A stretch of DNA of 64,000 nucleotides, from NCBI GenBank assembly GCA_008933995.1, contig WARS01000010.1, positions 13,608,996 to 13,672,995 of the forward strand. Reading direction: 5' to 3'. A model generated the notes under the pieces. The model searched no databases, had not been told where the DNA came from, and was given only the letters and a program-made list of their open reading frames with translations. The position numbers and the translations under genes were made by a program. Numbering within the stretch: the first letter of the stretch is position 1; the number at the start of each line of letters is the position of its first letter. Below, piece after piece: positions 11,641 through 23,636 of this stretch. The stretch comes from Datnioides undecimradiatus (Eukaryota; Chordata; Actinopteri; Lobotiformes; Datnioididae).

Positions 11641-12329
11641 AGAATAAGTATTTAAATACTGTTGCAGATGCTGTTATCAAAGAGCACGAGAACTTAAGTG
11701 GAAAGTACTGAGGTCAGGTGACTGACGCAGTTGTCTCTTGCCTTCACTGACTTGACTGACACTGAGAGCTGTTATGGAATTCATCAGCTCCTGCCTTTTA
11801 TTGCACCAGATTCTACTGCGTAGGTAGAAAGAAAAGGCGCTGATGAGTTAGACCTTCATTTGTTTTACTCTTACTCCATCACAGCTTGAGATAAAAACAC
11901 ATTAGTGAACCAGCAAGTCCTGCCTCACCGTCCCAAAACCGGGGGCTGTATGTAGAGAAAAAGGGCTGTCAGTCCTGTTCCACACTGTTAACACATTATG
12001 GATGTGAGTTCCCTCAAGGACCCTTTAAAGCTGAAAATTAGCACTTCAGTCTATTAGTCGCTGTTTCATTTCAAATCCAATGCACTGGAGTACAGAGCCA
12101 TAATAATGAAAACACATCAGTGTCCTAATGCAGACTTGAAGCCGAGGAGCCGTTGGTGTGCTCGGTCTTATCAGGAAGTACGTCAGCCGTCTCACTTTTC
12201 CCATCTGAACTGCTCCTCACGACAACAAGTGTGTGTGGGTGCCACGAGACGAAAGTCTTTTGTCACTTCAGGTTTGTTTATGTTATGAAAAATAATATGA
12301 AATGAACACACAGAGGGCTGCCGGCAGCT

Positions 12330-12500
12330 CTAGGGGGATTAGAAGTAGCTTGTATATAAGGCTGAAGTGTAATCTCAATGCTAATTGTCACATAGATGCT
12401 TCAGGGCTCTGATTACCAACTGGTCCTTCTGATGGAGCCGAGTGCATCTTCAGGCTGATTGCGTTTCACCGGAGATGACTGTGTCCTGGGAGATCACGAG
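12330..12500. promoter_or_regulatory. Candidate conserved regulatory segment
   Basis: Repeat-free, mixed-composition sequence with homeodomain-type cores close together (GCTAATTGTCAC near 12.38 kb, CTGATTACC near 12.41 kb) and no open frame of note. Selected by texture only. No conservation data were available. Confidence 0.25.
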
Positions 12501-12856
12501 GCTGCCGCTGACAGTGCTTTGAAGGCGCTTTGTCGAACACATCAATAGAATCATAACCATGCCACAGATCGAATATGATATCCTCGTGTTTTAAAGCTGT
12601 TTCAAATCCCCTCTGATGTTAAGGTCAGGCTGTAGAGCCACACAGAAGAACATGAACACGGTCACTGCTCAACACTCAAAAACAAACACTGTATCAGACG
12701 CTGATGCTAAACGTATGTTGACCCGAGGAAGGCTAGGATGTACCGCATGTTGTCCACCGCTGTTAGTCACATTATTTGTGACTTTGCTGTGTTCCAGGTT
12801 TCATTTGGTTTAATCTGAAAAACAACGTCAGTTTGGGATACACATATTATCTGTTT

Positions 12857-12870
12857 TCGCCCCCTGTTGG
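12857..12870 (-). promoter_or_regulatory. CTCF-like core motif
   Basis: Minus strand reads CCAACAGGGGGCGA. This fits the vertebrate CTCF core (CCASYAGRKGGCRS) except at the two S positions (position 4 and the last), where A is found. Single-motif prediction; such cores can also be carried in fish repeats. Confidence 0.35.
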
Positions 12871-14689
12871 CAGTGAGAGTAATTACACAAAAACGATATG
12901 CTAATGACTCCATGTTCTCCTCCATGCTCCTGGTTGCTGTAGTCTACTCTGTAGCTACAGGTGCTCCTCCCTTCAGCTCTGGTGAACCATTAACTGCTGG
13001 TTAATAAGAACATCATCACTACCACAGCTCCATGGCTGGAATATAAATAAAAAAATCTTTATATTGTGAAATACAGAGATGTTGATGAGATGCTGATTTC
13101 ACCAGCATTGTGTGAACTAATTTAGTACGTAACAGACATAGGTTCCGCTCTATGGCTTTGAGGTCATGGGGAACCGCTTTATCATGGTTATCATGGTCCA
13201 TTGATCATGGTCTGTTTTCATGGTTTTCAAAAACAAAAAAAGACATAGTTGAGTATATGGCTGGAAAACAGGAAGTGAACAGTGGTCAGGTTAAAAGAGG
13301 GTTCTGTCACTTAACCACACCTCTGTAACTTTCTACTCATATCTACTAACCTTAACAGTTCCCAAACTGACTGAGTGAGTTTTAGTCATTAGGTAAGAAA
13401 TAGTTCAGTTTCGGCTGCTTTACAAATCATCACTTCGTCAGTTTGGCCTGATGAAGCCTGAAGAAGAGCTTCCTGAGGAGAAAACAAAGCCAGCCCCGCC
13501 GTGTGAAGTTTGAGATTTGACTTCTATTTGACTTTGACTCATGAAAGTGCTTCTGATTTGGATTATTCTTCTGCTGCGGTTGGTAAAGTTCTCAACACTG
13601 GCGAGGACATTTTCGTCTTGAGCGATCAGTGTGCACAGTTTCTGCGCGTGCACCTGCTCTCTGTCTACTTTCCCGCCATCACCACAAGCTTTCTCTTTAA
13701 TATCAGATATTTTAAACAAATACCAGAGAATGTGTAAATATGAATATACAAGAACATATGTTTCACCAGAAAATACATTAAGAAAATAAACAGTTTGAAT
13801 CTTCTCCATGCCACCTGCATGAAACCATAACTTTGTTCATGGATGAGAGATGTTCTGCATTATTTGTTAATTAAATCTGAAAACTGTGTGGAAATCTTAC
13901 ATAATCTTAGCACACCTTTACCACACAAGTATGCTCAAAAATGCTTTAGTATGAAGTATCTATGATCCACTTCATTACTTGACTTATGACTTATGATGTA
14001 CTCATTCTCATGAGCTGCAGCGATTTTATCACAGCATTGAGAGGATGCTCCTGATTATATTATACATGGGAATTTACAAACAACGGAATCAGATGGCCGT
14101 ACTAATGATAATGAGTTTTTATGTGCAACTAATGCCAAAGTTATGATGATATATGAAATATTTGTGAAAAGGGGAGTGGGGCAGGTATGGTTTTGATAAA
14201 GGGATTCTGAGAATCAAATGAATTTACATTTAATATTGCAGCTATGATGTCACAATTAACATATATCACGTTGCCAATGCACTGCCATTGTCTTGGTTGA
14301 CTCAGTTTTGCAGCTCCTGACATAGCTGGAGATGAAGTGATGAGCAAGATGTGACTATAAGGTTAGCGACACTACTTTGTTTTTCAAGTTTTCATCATGA
14401 GCCTTTCTGAAAATTAAAAATGATCACTGAGATATCACCGCCATGATGGTCTACAGCTGCGCGTAATGAGTTAGAGGTCTGGGCCCTACAGTATAAACAG
14501 CCATAGCTCTGTGTAACAGTTGTGTAATGATGGCTGATCTGTAGGAGAACCTCACTGATGAAACACAGGCGAGGAGATTGCACTAACAGATCTGACACAT
14601 TACGAGCAGACTGAATTGTCAATATGCAAAGGCTGGTCTCTACATGCAGGGAAATGAAGCTCGTATGCACACATGTGGGTCAGCAATAA

Positions 14690-15215
14690 TTTATATTTAT
14701 AACTGCCAAAGAGAATGCATATGCATATTTCTGTCTTTGTGCGTACAATCACAATCAATTACTCATGAATCTGCACAGATTTTACCCATCTGGCCACAGG
14801 AGCGGATGTCGAAAACCACTAAGAGGCGAGCATCGCTAAAATCAGAAACGTATCGTTCCAAATGGCTGTCAGATGTGATGATCCAGCCTGACACTGATTT
14901 CCTTTCATTTCCGCTGAATATTTGTTTGAACCCCAGCTGCCGCTCCTGCGCTGACAAGGCCTGAGTGAATAGTCGGCACTGCTGCAAAACGCTCCGCCAT
15001 CAACCCTGACAACCGCCTTGATTTCATAAAACAAAAGTGTGAAATAATCAGCTGTGTTTAGTTGGGCGACAGATTTGCACCTCGGCTCTGATTGCAGATT
15101 TGCTGCCGTCACGTTAATCAGCTTCCTGACGTCTCTGCGAACAGCTGGAATCGCCTGTTAATACGTTCGCCATGAAATATTAATCCATATGTGATGATTG
15201 AGCACGCGTACTGTT
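14690..15215. promoter_or_regulatory. Candidate enhancer-like block, homeodomain-site rich
   Basis: About 0.5 kb without repeats or credible coding frame. It holds AATCAATTACTCATGAATC (near 14.75 kb), AAATAATCAGCTG (near 15.04 kb), GTTAATCAGC (near 15.11 kb) and ATTAATCC at 15179-15186, where TAATCC is a K50/OTX-type site. An E-box CATATG follows at 15186-15191. Overlapping short frames on both strands are compatible with slowly evolving non-coding DNA but do not prove it. Confidence 0.3.
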
Positions 15216-16964
15216 CTGTCAGATGGTCACCTGAGGATGAAAGTGACATTGTGGAACTTGTGTGCAAATATTAACTCTCTGTGTTAAATATGATGTATTT
15301 GGCCTCATAGTGAAAGGTTTCCCTCTGTTGCTGCCACAAAAGCAACGAAGGTTCAGCTGTAGGAGGTTTGCAAAGAAATGATAAATAAAGAATCACTACA
15401 TTCCATCGTTTAGATCAAACATCAACCTTTAAGATTCAAAAATAGAAATAAAATAAATAAAAGTCAAACTTGTGTCCGTCCGATCTCCTAATTCTTACAA
15501 AGAAGGACGAAGTTAAGGACTAGCGGGACAAACCAGGGCTTTCCTACATAAGTTGCTGTTTCTGGTTGTTGCTAGCATTTGTGGTCCATGCGCTACAAAA
15601 TTAGCAACATATCCCGCTGCTGGTGGAGCAAACGGTGAAGCTGAAGTTGAGAGGATGATGAACAGGTGGTTGAAACAGCCCAGGCAGCCTCACCTTTCAC
15701 TGATCTGCCCCATAACTGCACGGACACATGCGCAGTGGAGAGTTTGGAAGGAGAAAAACAGGCTTTTGGTCGAGATTAGAATGTTGGATGCCTGGGATAC
15801 AAAGGATGCAAGACTTTGTTGTCGGCTGACCAAGTGAAAGGTGTGCATTTGGGAGAGGAATGGATGAGTGGCGCGGGAGCATTCAGAAGCACCGTGACAG
15901 CATCGCTCGTGAGAAAGGAACTGAAATAGCAGGAAGGAGAAGAAAAGAAGTGCAGGAACGAGTGGAGTTTGATGCAGGAAATGATACGCAGGTGCAGGAG
16001 AAAGGCCTGCACCAAAAACGAGCATGTTCTTGACATCGCTTGTACCACCAGGCTTCCAAAAACAAATGAGGGTAGATGGAGGACAGAAGATAGATGCTGG
16101 CCCTTGGATGGGGTTTCACCATAAGTTGGGTACCAAGCAGCTTTAACGCTGTCAAGCACGATGGACATTCCGGTGTTGGCCTGTCAGATCATCCCAGTTC
16201 ATGAGGGTTCTTCAGTGAATGGATGTGGTACCTGTGTGACACATCTCTTGGGGGACGGGGGTTCAGCAAACTTTTGTACTTTGTTACTTCATTTCATTAA
16301 GTTAAACTCGAGATGATTTAATTATATCTGGCACTGCACTGAACCAGCGCTGTGAGATTTTGTTTAGCTGCTTGGTTTGTTTTCATTCCTGCTTCCATAT
16401 TTAATCTACGTGTAATCCTATTCATGTGTTGTTATATTGTCTTTTTTTTATTTTTATTGCTTCTGTGTTCTGTTTTTGTTTTATTGTTGAAAGGAAATAA
16501 ACTTGGCTTGCCTAGTCTTATAGGAATTTGGAGTAGACAACCAGCAAGATGGGTTGAGACCTAACCTTCAGTGTTTTTGTGGTTCAGCTTTGTTATTTGC
16601 ATTTCAGTTGGTTAGATTTTAAATGTGCGTGGGCTGCTGCTGACCTAAATACCTGTCTGTTAATGCACTGAACGGTGCAACTTGTTGCAGCATGTGTTCT
16701 TTTGTGATATCTTAATATGCCTCTATGGGTAACTGTTGTGTGTACGATTAGTGTCAAATTAGATGGACTGCGATGTTGAAAGGATTGTGGTGATGGATTA
16801 GTTGGAGCTTGTGCGTACTGGCCACAACAGCTGTTGATAATTGGTACAAGCAGAGACACTGTAACCAAGGAAAAGCACTTATATCAGCGATTTGGTGGCA
16901 GGAGGGAGCGGCTGCAGTCGGACTCCGAACAATCCTCCAACTCCGAGGTGGACAACTTATCACC

Positions 16965-17160
16965 CATTACCATGGCAGATTGTCCACCCATCAGAAGGTT
17001 GGCGGTTTGATCCCCAGCTCATCTGGGCTGCGTGCTTAAGTGTCCTTGGGCAAGACAGTGAAGGCCAAATTGCTGCATTGCTGAGTGTGTAGATTCCTTA
17101 GTTTCCTTTTGTGTGAATGGGTGAATGCTGACTTTAGTGATCAGAGGACCATTTACTAGT
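16965..17160 (+). repeat. tRNA-derived SINE, fish type
   Basis: GGTTGGCGGTTTGATCCCC (17000-17015 region) holds a pol III B box (GGTTTGATCC at 17004-17013; consensus GGTTCGANTCC). It is preceded by GTCCACCCATCAGAAGG and followed by AAGTGTCCTTGGGCAAGACA and CCAAATTGCTGCATT. This order is that of the abundant fish SINE reading GTCGTCCACCAATCGGAAGGTTGGCGGTTCGATCCCCGGC...AAGTGTCCTTGGGCAAGACACTGAACCCCAAATTGCTCC in pieces. The A-box end is degenerate, so the 5' border is approximate and the copy is probably not transcribed. Confidence 0.85.
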
Positions 17161-17647
17161 TGACAGTCCTGTCTGACATCAGCCAAAAGCTGTGCTGGAA
17201 TGAGCCAATGGCTGGAACTCATGTTGTAAAGCTGGTGTTTTTGAGCCTTGTGCGTACACAGTATAAGGAAAACCAGTGGGGAAAAGACATTTCAATGTTA
17301 CTTTTGGTTATAAATGACCACTGAGGTGACCACTGAAAGGGAAATTATGGCTTCCATTCATTTGTAAAATTGCCTGGTCTTGTTAGAAGTGAATATAAAG
17401 AATGAATATATATTACATATCTGAGTTCAAATGACTGGCCAGTCCTGTAGCTGACAGATGCACCCACCCCCCACAGTTCAGTCAAACTCTGTCATTACTG
17501 CAACAAGTTTAATACGGAACAGTAGGTGAAGTATTAACTGGTTGGAAAGACAAACATTAGAGACAGATATTCTGCGCAGCCAACCATGAAAACAAAATAA
17601 CACGTTGCCTGTTAATGAATATATCAACACAGAAGTCTCAGACTGTA

Positions 17648-17725
17648 TCTCTCTCTCTCTCTGTCTCTCTTTGCATGCGTGCGTGCGTGCGTGTGTGTGC
17701 ATCTGCGTGTGCGCGCGCGTGTGTG
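17648..17725. repeat. Composite (CT)n-(TGCG)n-(GT)n-(GC)n tract
   Basis: A polypyrimidine (CT)n part (17648-17671) is followed by almost perfectly alternating pyrimidine-purine sequence in two blocks, 17672-17702 (TGCATGCG, GTGC and GTGT units) and 17704-17725 (including GCGCGCGCGTGTGTG). Confidence 0.9.
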
Positions 17726-18584
17726 ATTTCATTTTGATGACTGTACCGCGGAGCCCATCCAATTTGCAAATGGAAGATGAGGCTTTACAAAGTCTGAAAT
17801 GGAGAAAAGAAAAGAATGGGATGGTTTCTTTAACCTTTTGTCACAGAGGAGAAGTGAACTGATAACAGCCTCCATTTACACTGAGGCCACACGCCGCTCA
17901 GACTCCCCTTTGAAGGAGAGGTTAGGGGAACCATTCATGCTTTTTGTTAGCTTTCTCCCATCTGGTGGTATTTGTCTTTGGGCAGAGTACATCCATTATT
18001 ACTGTAAGTAAATCTTTAAGACATCTGCCTTAAATGATCTTGATTTAACCAGTAATTATTCCAGTTCATTGCTTAATGCACCCATACTCCTAAAATCGCT
18101 TATCTGTACGACTCATTAAACGCCTTTTAGTTAAAAATACATGGACTGATGAGTATTCTTATCAGTGGTGGCTCATAATAATCATAATGTATCTTTTAAC
18201 AGAGTGCAATATCACGCAGTCAAAACCATGAGTAACACAATAAACAGGTCAGCAGACCTGTGTGACCGCGGCAAACAAACGGATGCACAGACAGTCGAAT
18301 GAAAGCTGCAGCGCTGCAAGAACAAAAGTCCTGATGATTGCAAGTTATGAACCATGACTGATAAACCACAACGGAAACTGAAACTGAAGCACAAACGCAG
18401 GTCTGACAAACACACAATCCAAAGCTGGCAAACCAGACATGCAGCAAAACAGTGAGCTGCAAGAACCAGTCCAGTTTTGTAGAACGAGCTAAATCGGTTA
18501 CCTTCTTAGCTGTCTCCTAGGCGTTATTACACAATTAAATCAGCAGCAGAGAGGCAGTGCGTCGAAGTCCCTGTGTGTGTTTCC

Positions 18585-18608
18585 GTGTGTGTGTGTGTGT
18601 GTGTGTGT
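18585..18608. repeat. (GT)12 microsatellite
   Basis: Twelve uninterrupted GT units. Confidence 0.95.
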
Positions 18609-18884
18609 TCATGTGCGGCACAACTTATTTAGAACTTGAGCAAAAAGCGATAACGACCCCGAGGTATTTGGTACGGTGAGTAGATGTACACCACCGCTCA
18701 GTATTTGTGGTTATCAGCTCCAAGCAAATGCCTGTTGGGTATTACTCAGCATACACACCAAGAAGGCTTTTTCTAATAACACACTCACAGAAACACACTC
18801 ATCGCGGTTACGGTGGTGTTTAACGCCCAGATGCTTTTTTTTCCAAGGGCCTGGAAATTCAGTTAACCTGGGTATTGTTTGTCA

Positions 18885-18907
18885 GTGTGTGTGTGTGTGT
18901 GTGTGTG
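18885..18907. repeat. (GT)n microsatellite
   Basis: About 11.5 GT units, followed by GATATATACA. Confidence 0.95.
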
Positions 18908-20823
18908 GATATATACATTTACACACAAACATATAGAAATAAAGATGAATATATGGTGCAATTGTTTAGGTTCATTTTTTATAATAATTGATAATAATGA
19001 CATTGACATAAAGTGTGTGCTTCCTGTTGAGCCGCTGCAGCGCCGCACTTCCCGCTGGCAGCTTCAGCCGTGGCGCTGTGCTGCAGCCGCTGTGCGTTCT
19101 GCACGTTACTCTGAGGAGCCCTGAACATTGTAGCAGATGGCGAACGCAGAGGAGCAGAGGATATGAGGAGGCCAGGATATTACTTTCTGAGTCTGTCTGA
19201 GAACAGGCTGCTCTTAAAGTGGCTGGAGAGATGAATATGCTTGTGCTCCTTTAGGTTCCAGAGCAGTTTGTACCACACGAGCGACTTGAGATTGTACGTG
19301 AACAGACAGATTGCCTCAGCGTGATACTATAACATGTTTTATTATGCTCTCAAGAGCTGCGAGATAATGTGGCAATATAAACTTTAGGTTGACATCAAAA
19401 CCTCAAGTGTTTGTAAAATGAGCAACTGCAGGTACTGACAGAGACCTTTCTGTTACGGAGAACAGGTCTGCATCATGGGTCGACCTTGGATGATGGGCCG
19501 ATGTTCTTCTGGTGCTTTTGGGTCACCTTCTCTGCAAATAGCTCTTTCTCCTCCTCTTGAAAACATCTGGCTCAGGTCCCCACAGAACTACACCACTGGA
19601 ACCAGAGCGCGATTTGCTGAGTTGCTAACAAACAGCCCTTTTGTGTGCAATCAGTTCAGACACATCTGTTCGCTCTCTGCGTGTTTAGGACTGCTCTGTA
19701 AATGAAGATTATGGCACTTATAAGTGCAAATGCATCATTGTCACAGACAGTTCCTGGGAGAAGTTCAGTGGCAGAGGAAGTATTCAGATTAATGTTTATG
19801 GAGTATATTTAATGACTGATAATATTGTGCTTTACTGCCTTATCTTTGACAAATGTTTAATTCTAGATGTAGATTCAAATATGAACAAAGTTGCTGCAGT
19901 ACATGTAAGTATGTAGGCATTAGCCCGAAAACATACATAATTAAAACGCATTAAAGCGCATCCTTATTCTGCACCAAAATACCCCAATGACAAATCCATT
20001 ATTATAACTGGACGTGTTCTGGGTGACCTGGCTCTGCTTGACTTCTCTTTAATGAAGCTGATCTGTGATTTTGAGGTTCAATCTCTGGGCTGGCAGGATA
20101 AATATAGTTGGGGATCCATGAATTTATGGTTTCTACTATGTCACTGAATTATTTTTTTTAATCAAATTCCAAATAGCTTGAAGCCTTATGGTGCACCTCC
20201 ATTTAAGTGACAACATATACATCTGAGAAGATTGGACGTCTTATGAAGGTGGTTGGTGGACTCTTTGAGTTCCTGTCTTTTGTTGTTGTATTCAGTGACA
20301 TCCCACTTGAAATCAGGGAACCCTCTTATTCACAAATCACTGTGGACTTTTGAAACATTTGACCAAATCCCCATTTTGTTTCTCTAACAAGTTCATTGAA
20401 TATAACCATAAAGTATGAAATATACTTCATGTGTATTCCCAGTAATATACCAGGAGTGGACAGGTTGGCAGTGAACATCTTACAGACATGTTAAGAAGTG
20501 ATCTAGTGTGTGTTACTTTGTTTTTTATCAGTTTGCCCGTACCAGTTAGTTGGACGTCATGAGATATGGGAGATGCAGACATGTAATAATAGGGCAAAAG
20601 GTTGCAATAGTAAGAACATACAGCAAGGTTTGGTGATATGGCTATATCATAACTCAATTCTCCAACCACTACACCGATGATCCCCAGCCATCTCCACCCC
20701 CCTTGTTGACACTGCAGTAGAGAAAATGATTGTTCTTTGTCTTGCAGATATCTAAGAATGGATGCCAAGGTACCACCTAGGGCTTAACCTTGACAAGACT
20801 GAGCTTGAGTTCCTACATGCTCA

Positions 20824-21112
20824 CACCAAGACCTGTCCAACACCAAGATCTGTCCAACACCAAGATCTGCCCAACACCAAGACCTGTCCAACACAAAGAT
20901 CTGCCCAACACCAAGACCTGTCCAATACCAAGATCTGCCCAACACCAAGACCTGTCCAACACCAAGATCTGCCCAACACCAAGATCTGCCCAGCACCAAG
21001 ACCTGTCCAACACCAAGATCTGCCCAACACCAAGACCTGCCCAACACCAAGACATGTCCAACACCAAGATCTGCCCAGCACCAAGACCTGTCCAACACCA
21101 AGATCTGCCCAA
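20824..21112. repeat. Minisatellite, 17 copies of a 17-bp unit
   Basis: Unit CACCAAGAYCTGYCCAA repeated head to tail with no insertions or deletions: 289 bp is 17 x 17. Two main variants alternate, A (GACC with TGTCC) and B (GATC with TGCCC), giving a 34-bp higher-order pattern. Because 17 is not a multiple of 3 and the unit holds no stop in any register, all six frames stay open and each encodes a 17-residue periodic peptide (plus: HQDLPNTKICPTPRSAQ; minus: LGRSWCWADLGVGQILV). The resulting 87-125 codon frames should not be taken as genes: there is no codon structure, splice context or recognisable protein. Confidence 0.97.
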
Positions 21113-22027
21113 GGATCATGGGTGTGAGCTGAGATAATAAACTGCTGGCCTCACCAAACATAGCAGCAGTAGCCCAGGTTCTTATATGCTCTGATGGTGA
21201 CGCTATGGAAAGTAAACAGCCTGCAATCTATAGAATATCAGTTTAGGTATAAATGTCAAGTTTGTGTTAGTCTAAGTTTTATGGGACCGCAATATTATAC
21301 TGATGGTCACCAATTAATTAGTAATAATTCAGTCCTGATCAAAGTGGTAGACTGACCGTCGCCGCCACCCTTGTAGCCACCGCTACCTCTGCTAAAAACT
21401 CATTTAAGCACAGAGCGTTTGGTTAATGGTCTCTAGCATCAAGGTGTCTTCCAAATCTGCAGCATTATGATAATGTTCCCTAAAGCCTCTTTGATATGGA
21501 GCTTGTCCTCCTTTGAATTTAAAAGGTTTTGCATCCTGGCTCCCTCCCAACCTTTTACTCCATTTAAGTGCCAAACAAATTAGGTGCCACGATACTTTTC
21601 AAAGACTGACATGAATTATGTTAACGATAAATGTCACGGGTACAATGGAAATGTAGTATCTAATTCAGTTTGAAACATTTGTTTTCATATACAAACGCAG
21701 AATGCACCGGAACAGGTCAAGGAAACAGGAATGAGTAAATACGACAGCGCTTTCAGTTTTGTCTTTTTTGAAGAAAAAAACAAAGAAAAATGAAAAGGGG
21801 AGAAATGTTTGCAGTGCACCGCTAATGTTTCCGGTTAAATATTGAATGTGGACACTTTTGTGCATTAGTAATACGTGACTATATAAAGTAACACAATAGA
21901 CGGCCTAATTTGGAAACATGTTTTTGGCAAATGGATTATTATCCAGCTGAGTTGTGAGGATGATGCCTCAGCATCATTGGTTTTTTTTTTTCTTTGTGGA
22001 GAACCCTGTAATGAATAAAAATGCAAA

Positions 22028-22062
22028 GGGTAGGGGTGGGAGAGCGGGGGTGGGGGAGGGGG
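22028..22062 (+). other. G-quadruplex-type G-run cluster
   Basis: Six runs of 3-5 G (GGG, GGGG, GGG, GGGGG, GGGGG, GGGGG) separated by loops of 1-5 nt. This satisfies the G3+N1-7 pattern with runs to spare on the plus strand. Confidence 0.7.
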
Positions 22063-23347
22063 TGCTTGCAAATATACTACGCACTACAGTCCTATTAATC
22101 ACTGCGGATTATGTGAAAATGAATTATACTGTGTTGTCTCCGTGCTTGGCAGCAATCAAATCCCGGGAGTTTCCTCGCCACCTGCATTACTACAGTTGAA
22201 TGGCAAGCTCCCTGCCGCCATCAATAACACAATAGTTTAGCCTCAGATAAAAATGATAAATGCACTGGCATTCCTTCAGACCCCGATTCAGCCGACCATT
22301 TATTTTAATATTTCAGCAACTACCGGGCGCTATCGTTAATCACTGTTAGACTGAGGATGGGCAGGGAGGAATCACAGGGAGCGGGTGAGTAGAGGAGCTG
22401 AGATGGGGTGACGGACGAGGGAGGAGGAGGACGGAGAAGGAGGAATGGGTTTGGGGAATGCCACTTCTCATTGGGGAAGCTGTTGCTCATCTGTCGTGGG
22501 CTCGTTGGGGCATGGCTAAAGGCTCCCGTTCAGTCAAACTCCTCTCCTGTACGCATGACATTTCAATTACACAGCGAGCTCTCATAGCTCTCTCCACAGC
22601 CAGATAAGCTGAGACACCAAATGCCACACACAGCGTGGACACACACACACACGCATACACATGCGCACAGAGGCACATGCCCAGCAGGGCTCGTTTGAAC
22701 GGATGTCATTCCCGTTTGTGACAGGTGAGTGTACTGTATGGAAACATTATGGGAAAACTTGACTAAACTAGATATTTGAATAATGATTCCATTTATTTGC
22801 ATCAGTCTTTATGGGCGATATATAACGTTATGTGATAAGACAGTCAGACTAATAATGGGAATGAAAAATGAAAAGTCAGCAGAGAGAAGCATCCATCCTT
22901 TCTCCATCAGAACGAGGCTGCGGAGCAGACAGCAAAGGACAGGTAGAGTTCACTACCCTGGGAGGGGAGAGGCGTGTGACTGGGGGAGATCCAGATGCAG
23001 TTTCATTACAAATTTAAAAACCGGTCTTACACAAGTCATAATGTAATATGACAGAGTAGATATTAAAAAATAATGGAGGTAGAGAGGAGGGAACAACAGA
23101 ATTCTTAATACAATGCTAACCAGCTCTGCAAGTCCATCCAAGATGGCTAGTTGTAGGTGTAGTGAAGGCAGATAACTTGGCATCATTATGGATTTGAATT
23201 TTATTGTATATATTTGTGCTAGGAGCTGTTGTGTTGGCTAGAGGACAGGTTTATGATAGTGCCAAAGGTAACTGTGGGTTAGCTTTTCATTGATCAGCAT
23301 CACTTCAGCTTTATTGTAATAACAAATTCCCCTCAAGTGATTAATAG

Positions 23348-23374
23348 TATTCTATTCTATTCTATTCTATTCTA
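23348..23374. repeat. (TATTC)5 microsatellite
   Basis: Five exact TATTC units followed by TA. Confidence 0.95.
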
Positions 23375-23595
23375 ATTCATTTGAGTTAATCCAGACACTT
23401 TTGAAATAAAAATGTATTTTGTCAAGCACATTTTACTCAAATTAAACACAAGTGACAGGGCCAGATGATGTGATAGGTTGTAATTGATAATACCTTTGTT
23501 AACATGCTAACACGTCATAATCCAATCTGATTCAAAGTTCATAATACTGATTAACAGCTGCATGTTTACTCTGAAGCATCTGCAGGAAGCAAACA

Positions 23596-23636
23596 GTGTG
23601 TGTGTATGTGTGTGTGTGTGTGTGTATATATATAAT
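23596..23636. repeat. (GT)n(AT)n microsatellite
   Basis: GT units with one TATG interruption, passing into ATATATATAATA. Confidence 0.95.

Larger units (their letters stand above)
11641..16960. other. Non-coding stretch, possible regulatory sequence
   Basis: No gene supported. 12.3-12.5 kb and 14.7-15.2 kb look like regulatory-type unique sequence and are described separately, as is a CTCF-like motif at 12857-12870. A run of short near-repeats of ATCATGGT lies at about 13180-13225. Overlapping minus-strand frames at 15690-16168 (up to 130 codons) have no domain and share sequence with plus-strand frames, so I treat them as chance. Confidence 0.45.
17161..20823. other. Non-coding stretch with several microsatellites
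   Basis: No gene seen. Holds the (CT)n/(GT)n composite at 17648-17725, (GT)12 at 18585-18608 and (GT)n at 18885-18907. GTGGCAGAGGAAGTATTCAG at about 19769 resembles the end of a fish repeat (GTGGTGGAAGAAGTACTCAG) but the rest is too diverged to outline. Frames here are short or composed of CT/GT repeats. Confidence 0.45.

Noticed and set aside
15690..16168. Cluster of overlapping minus-strand frames up to 130 codons
   Set aside because: Three registers are open at once and none shows a motif; composition effect is the simplest explanation.
20762..21161. Repeat-containing proteins of 87-125 residues on both strands
   Set aside because: Artefact of the 17-bp minisatellite, which leaves all frames open.
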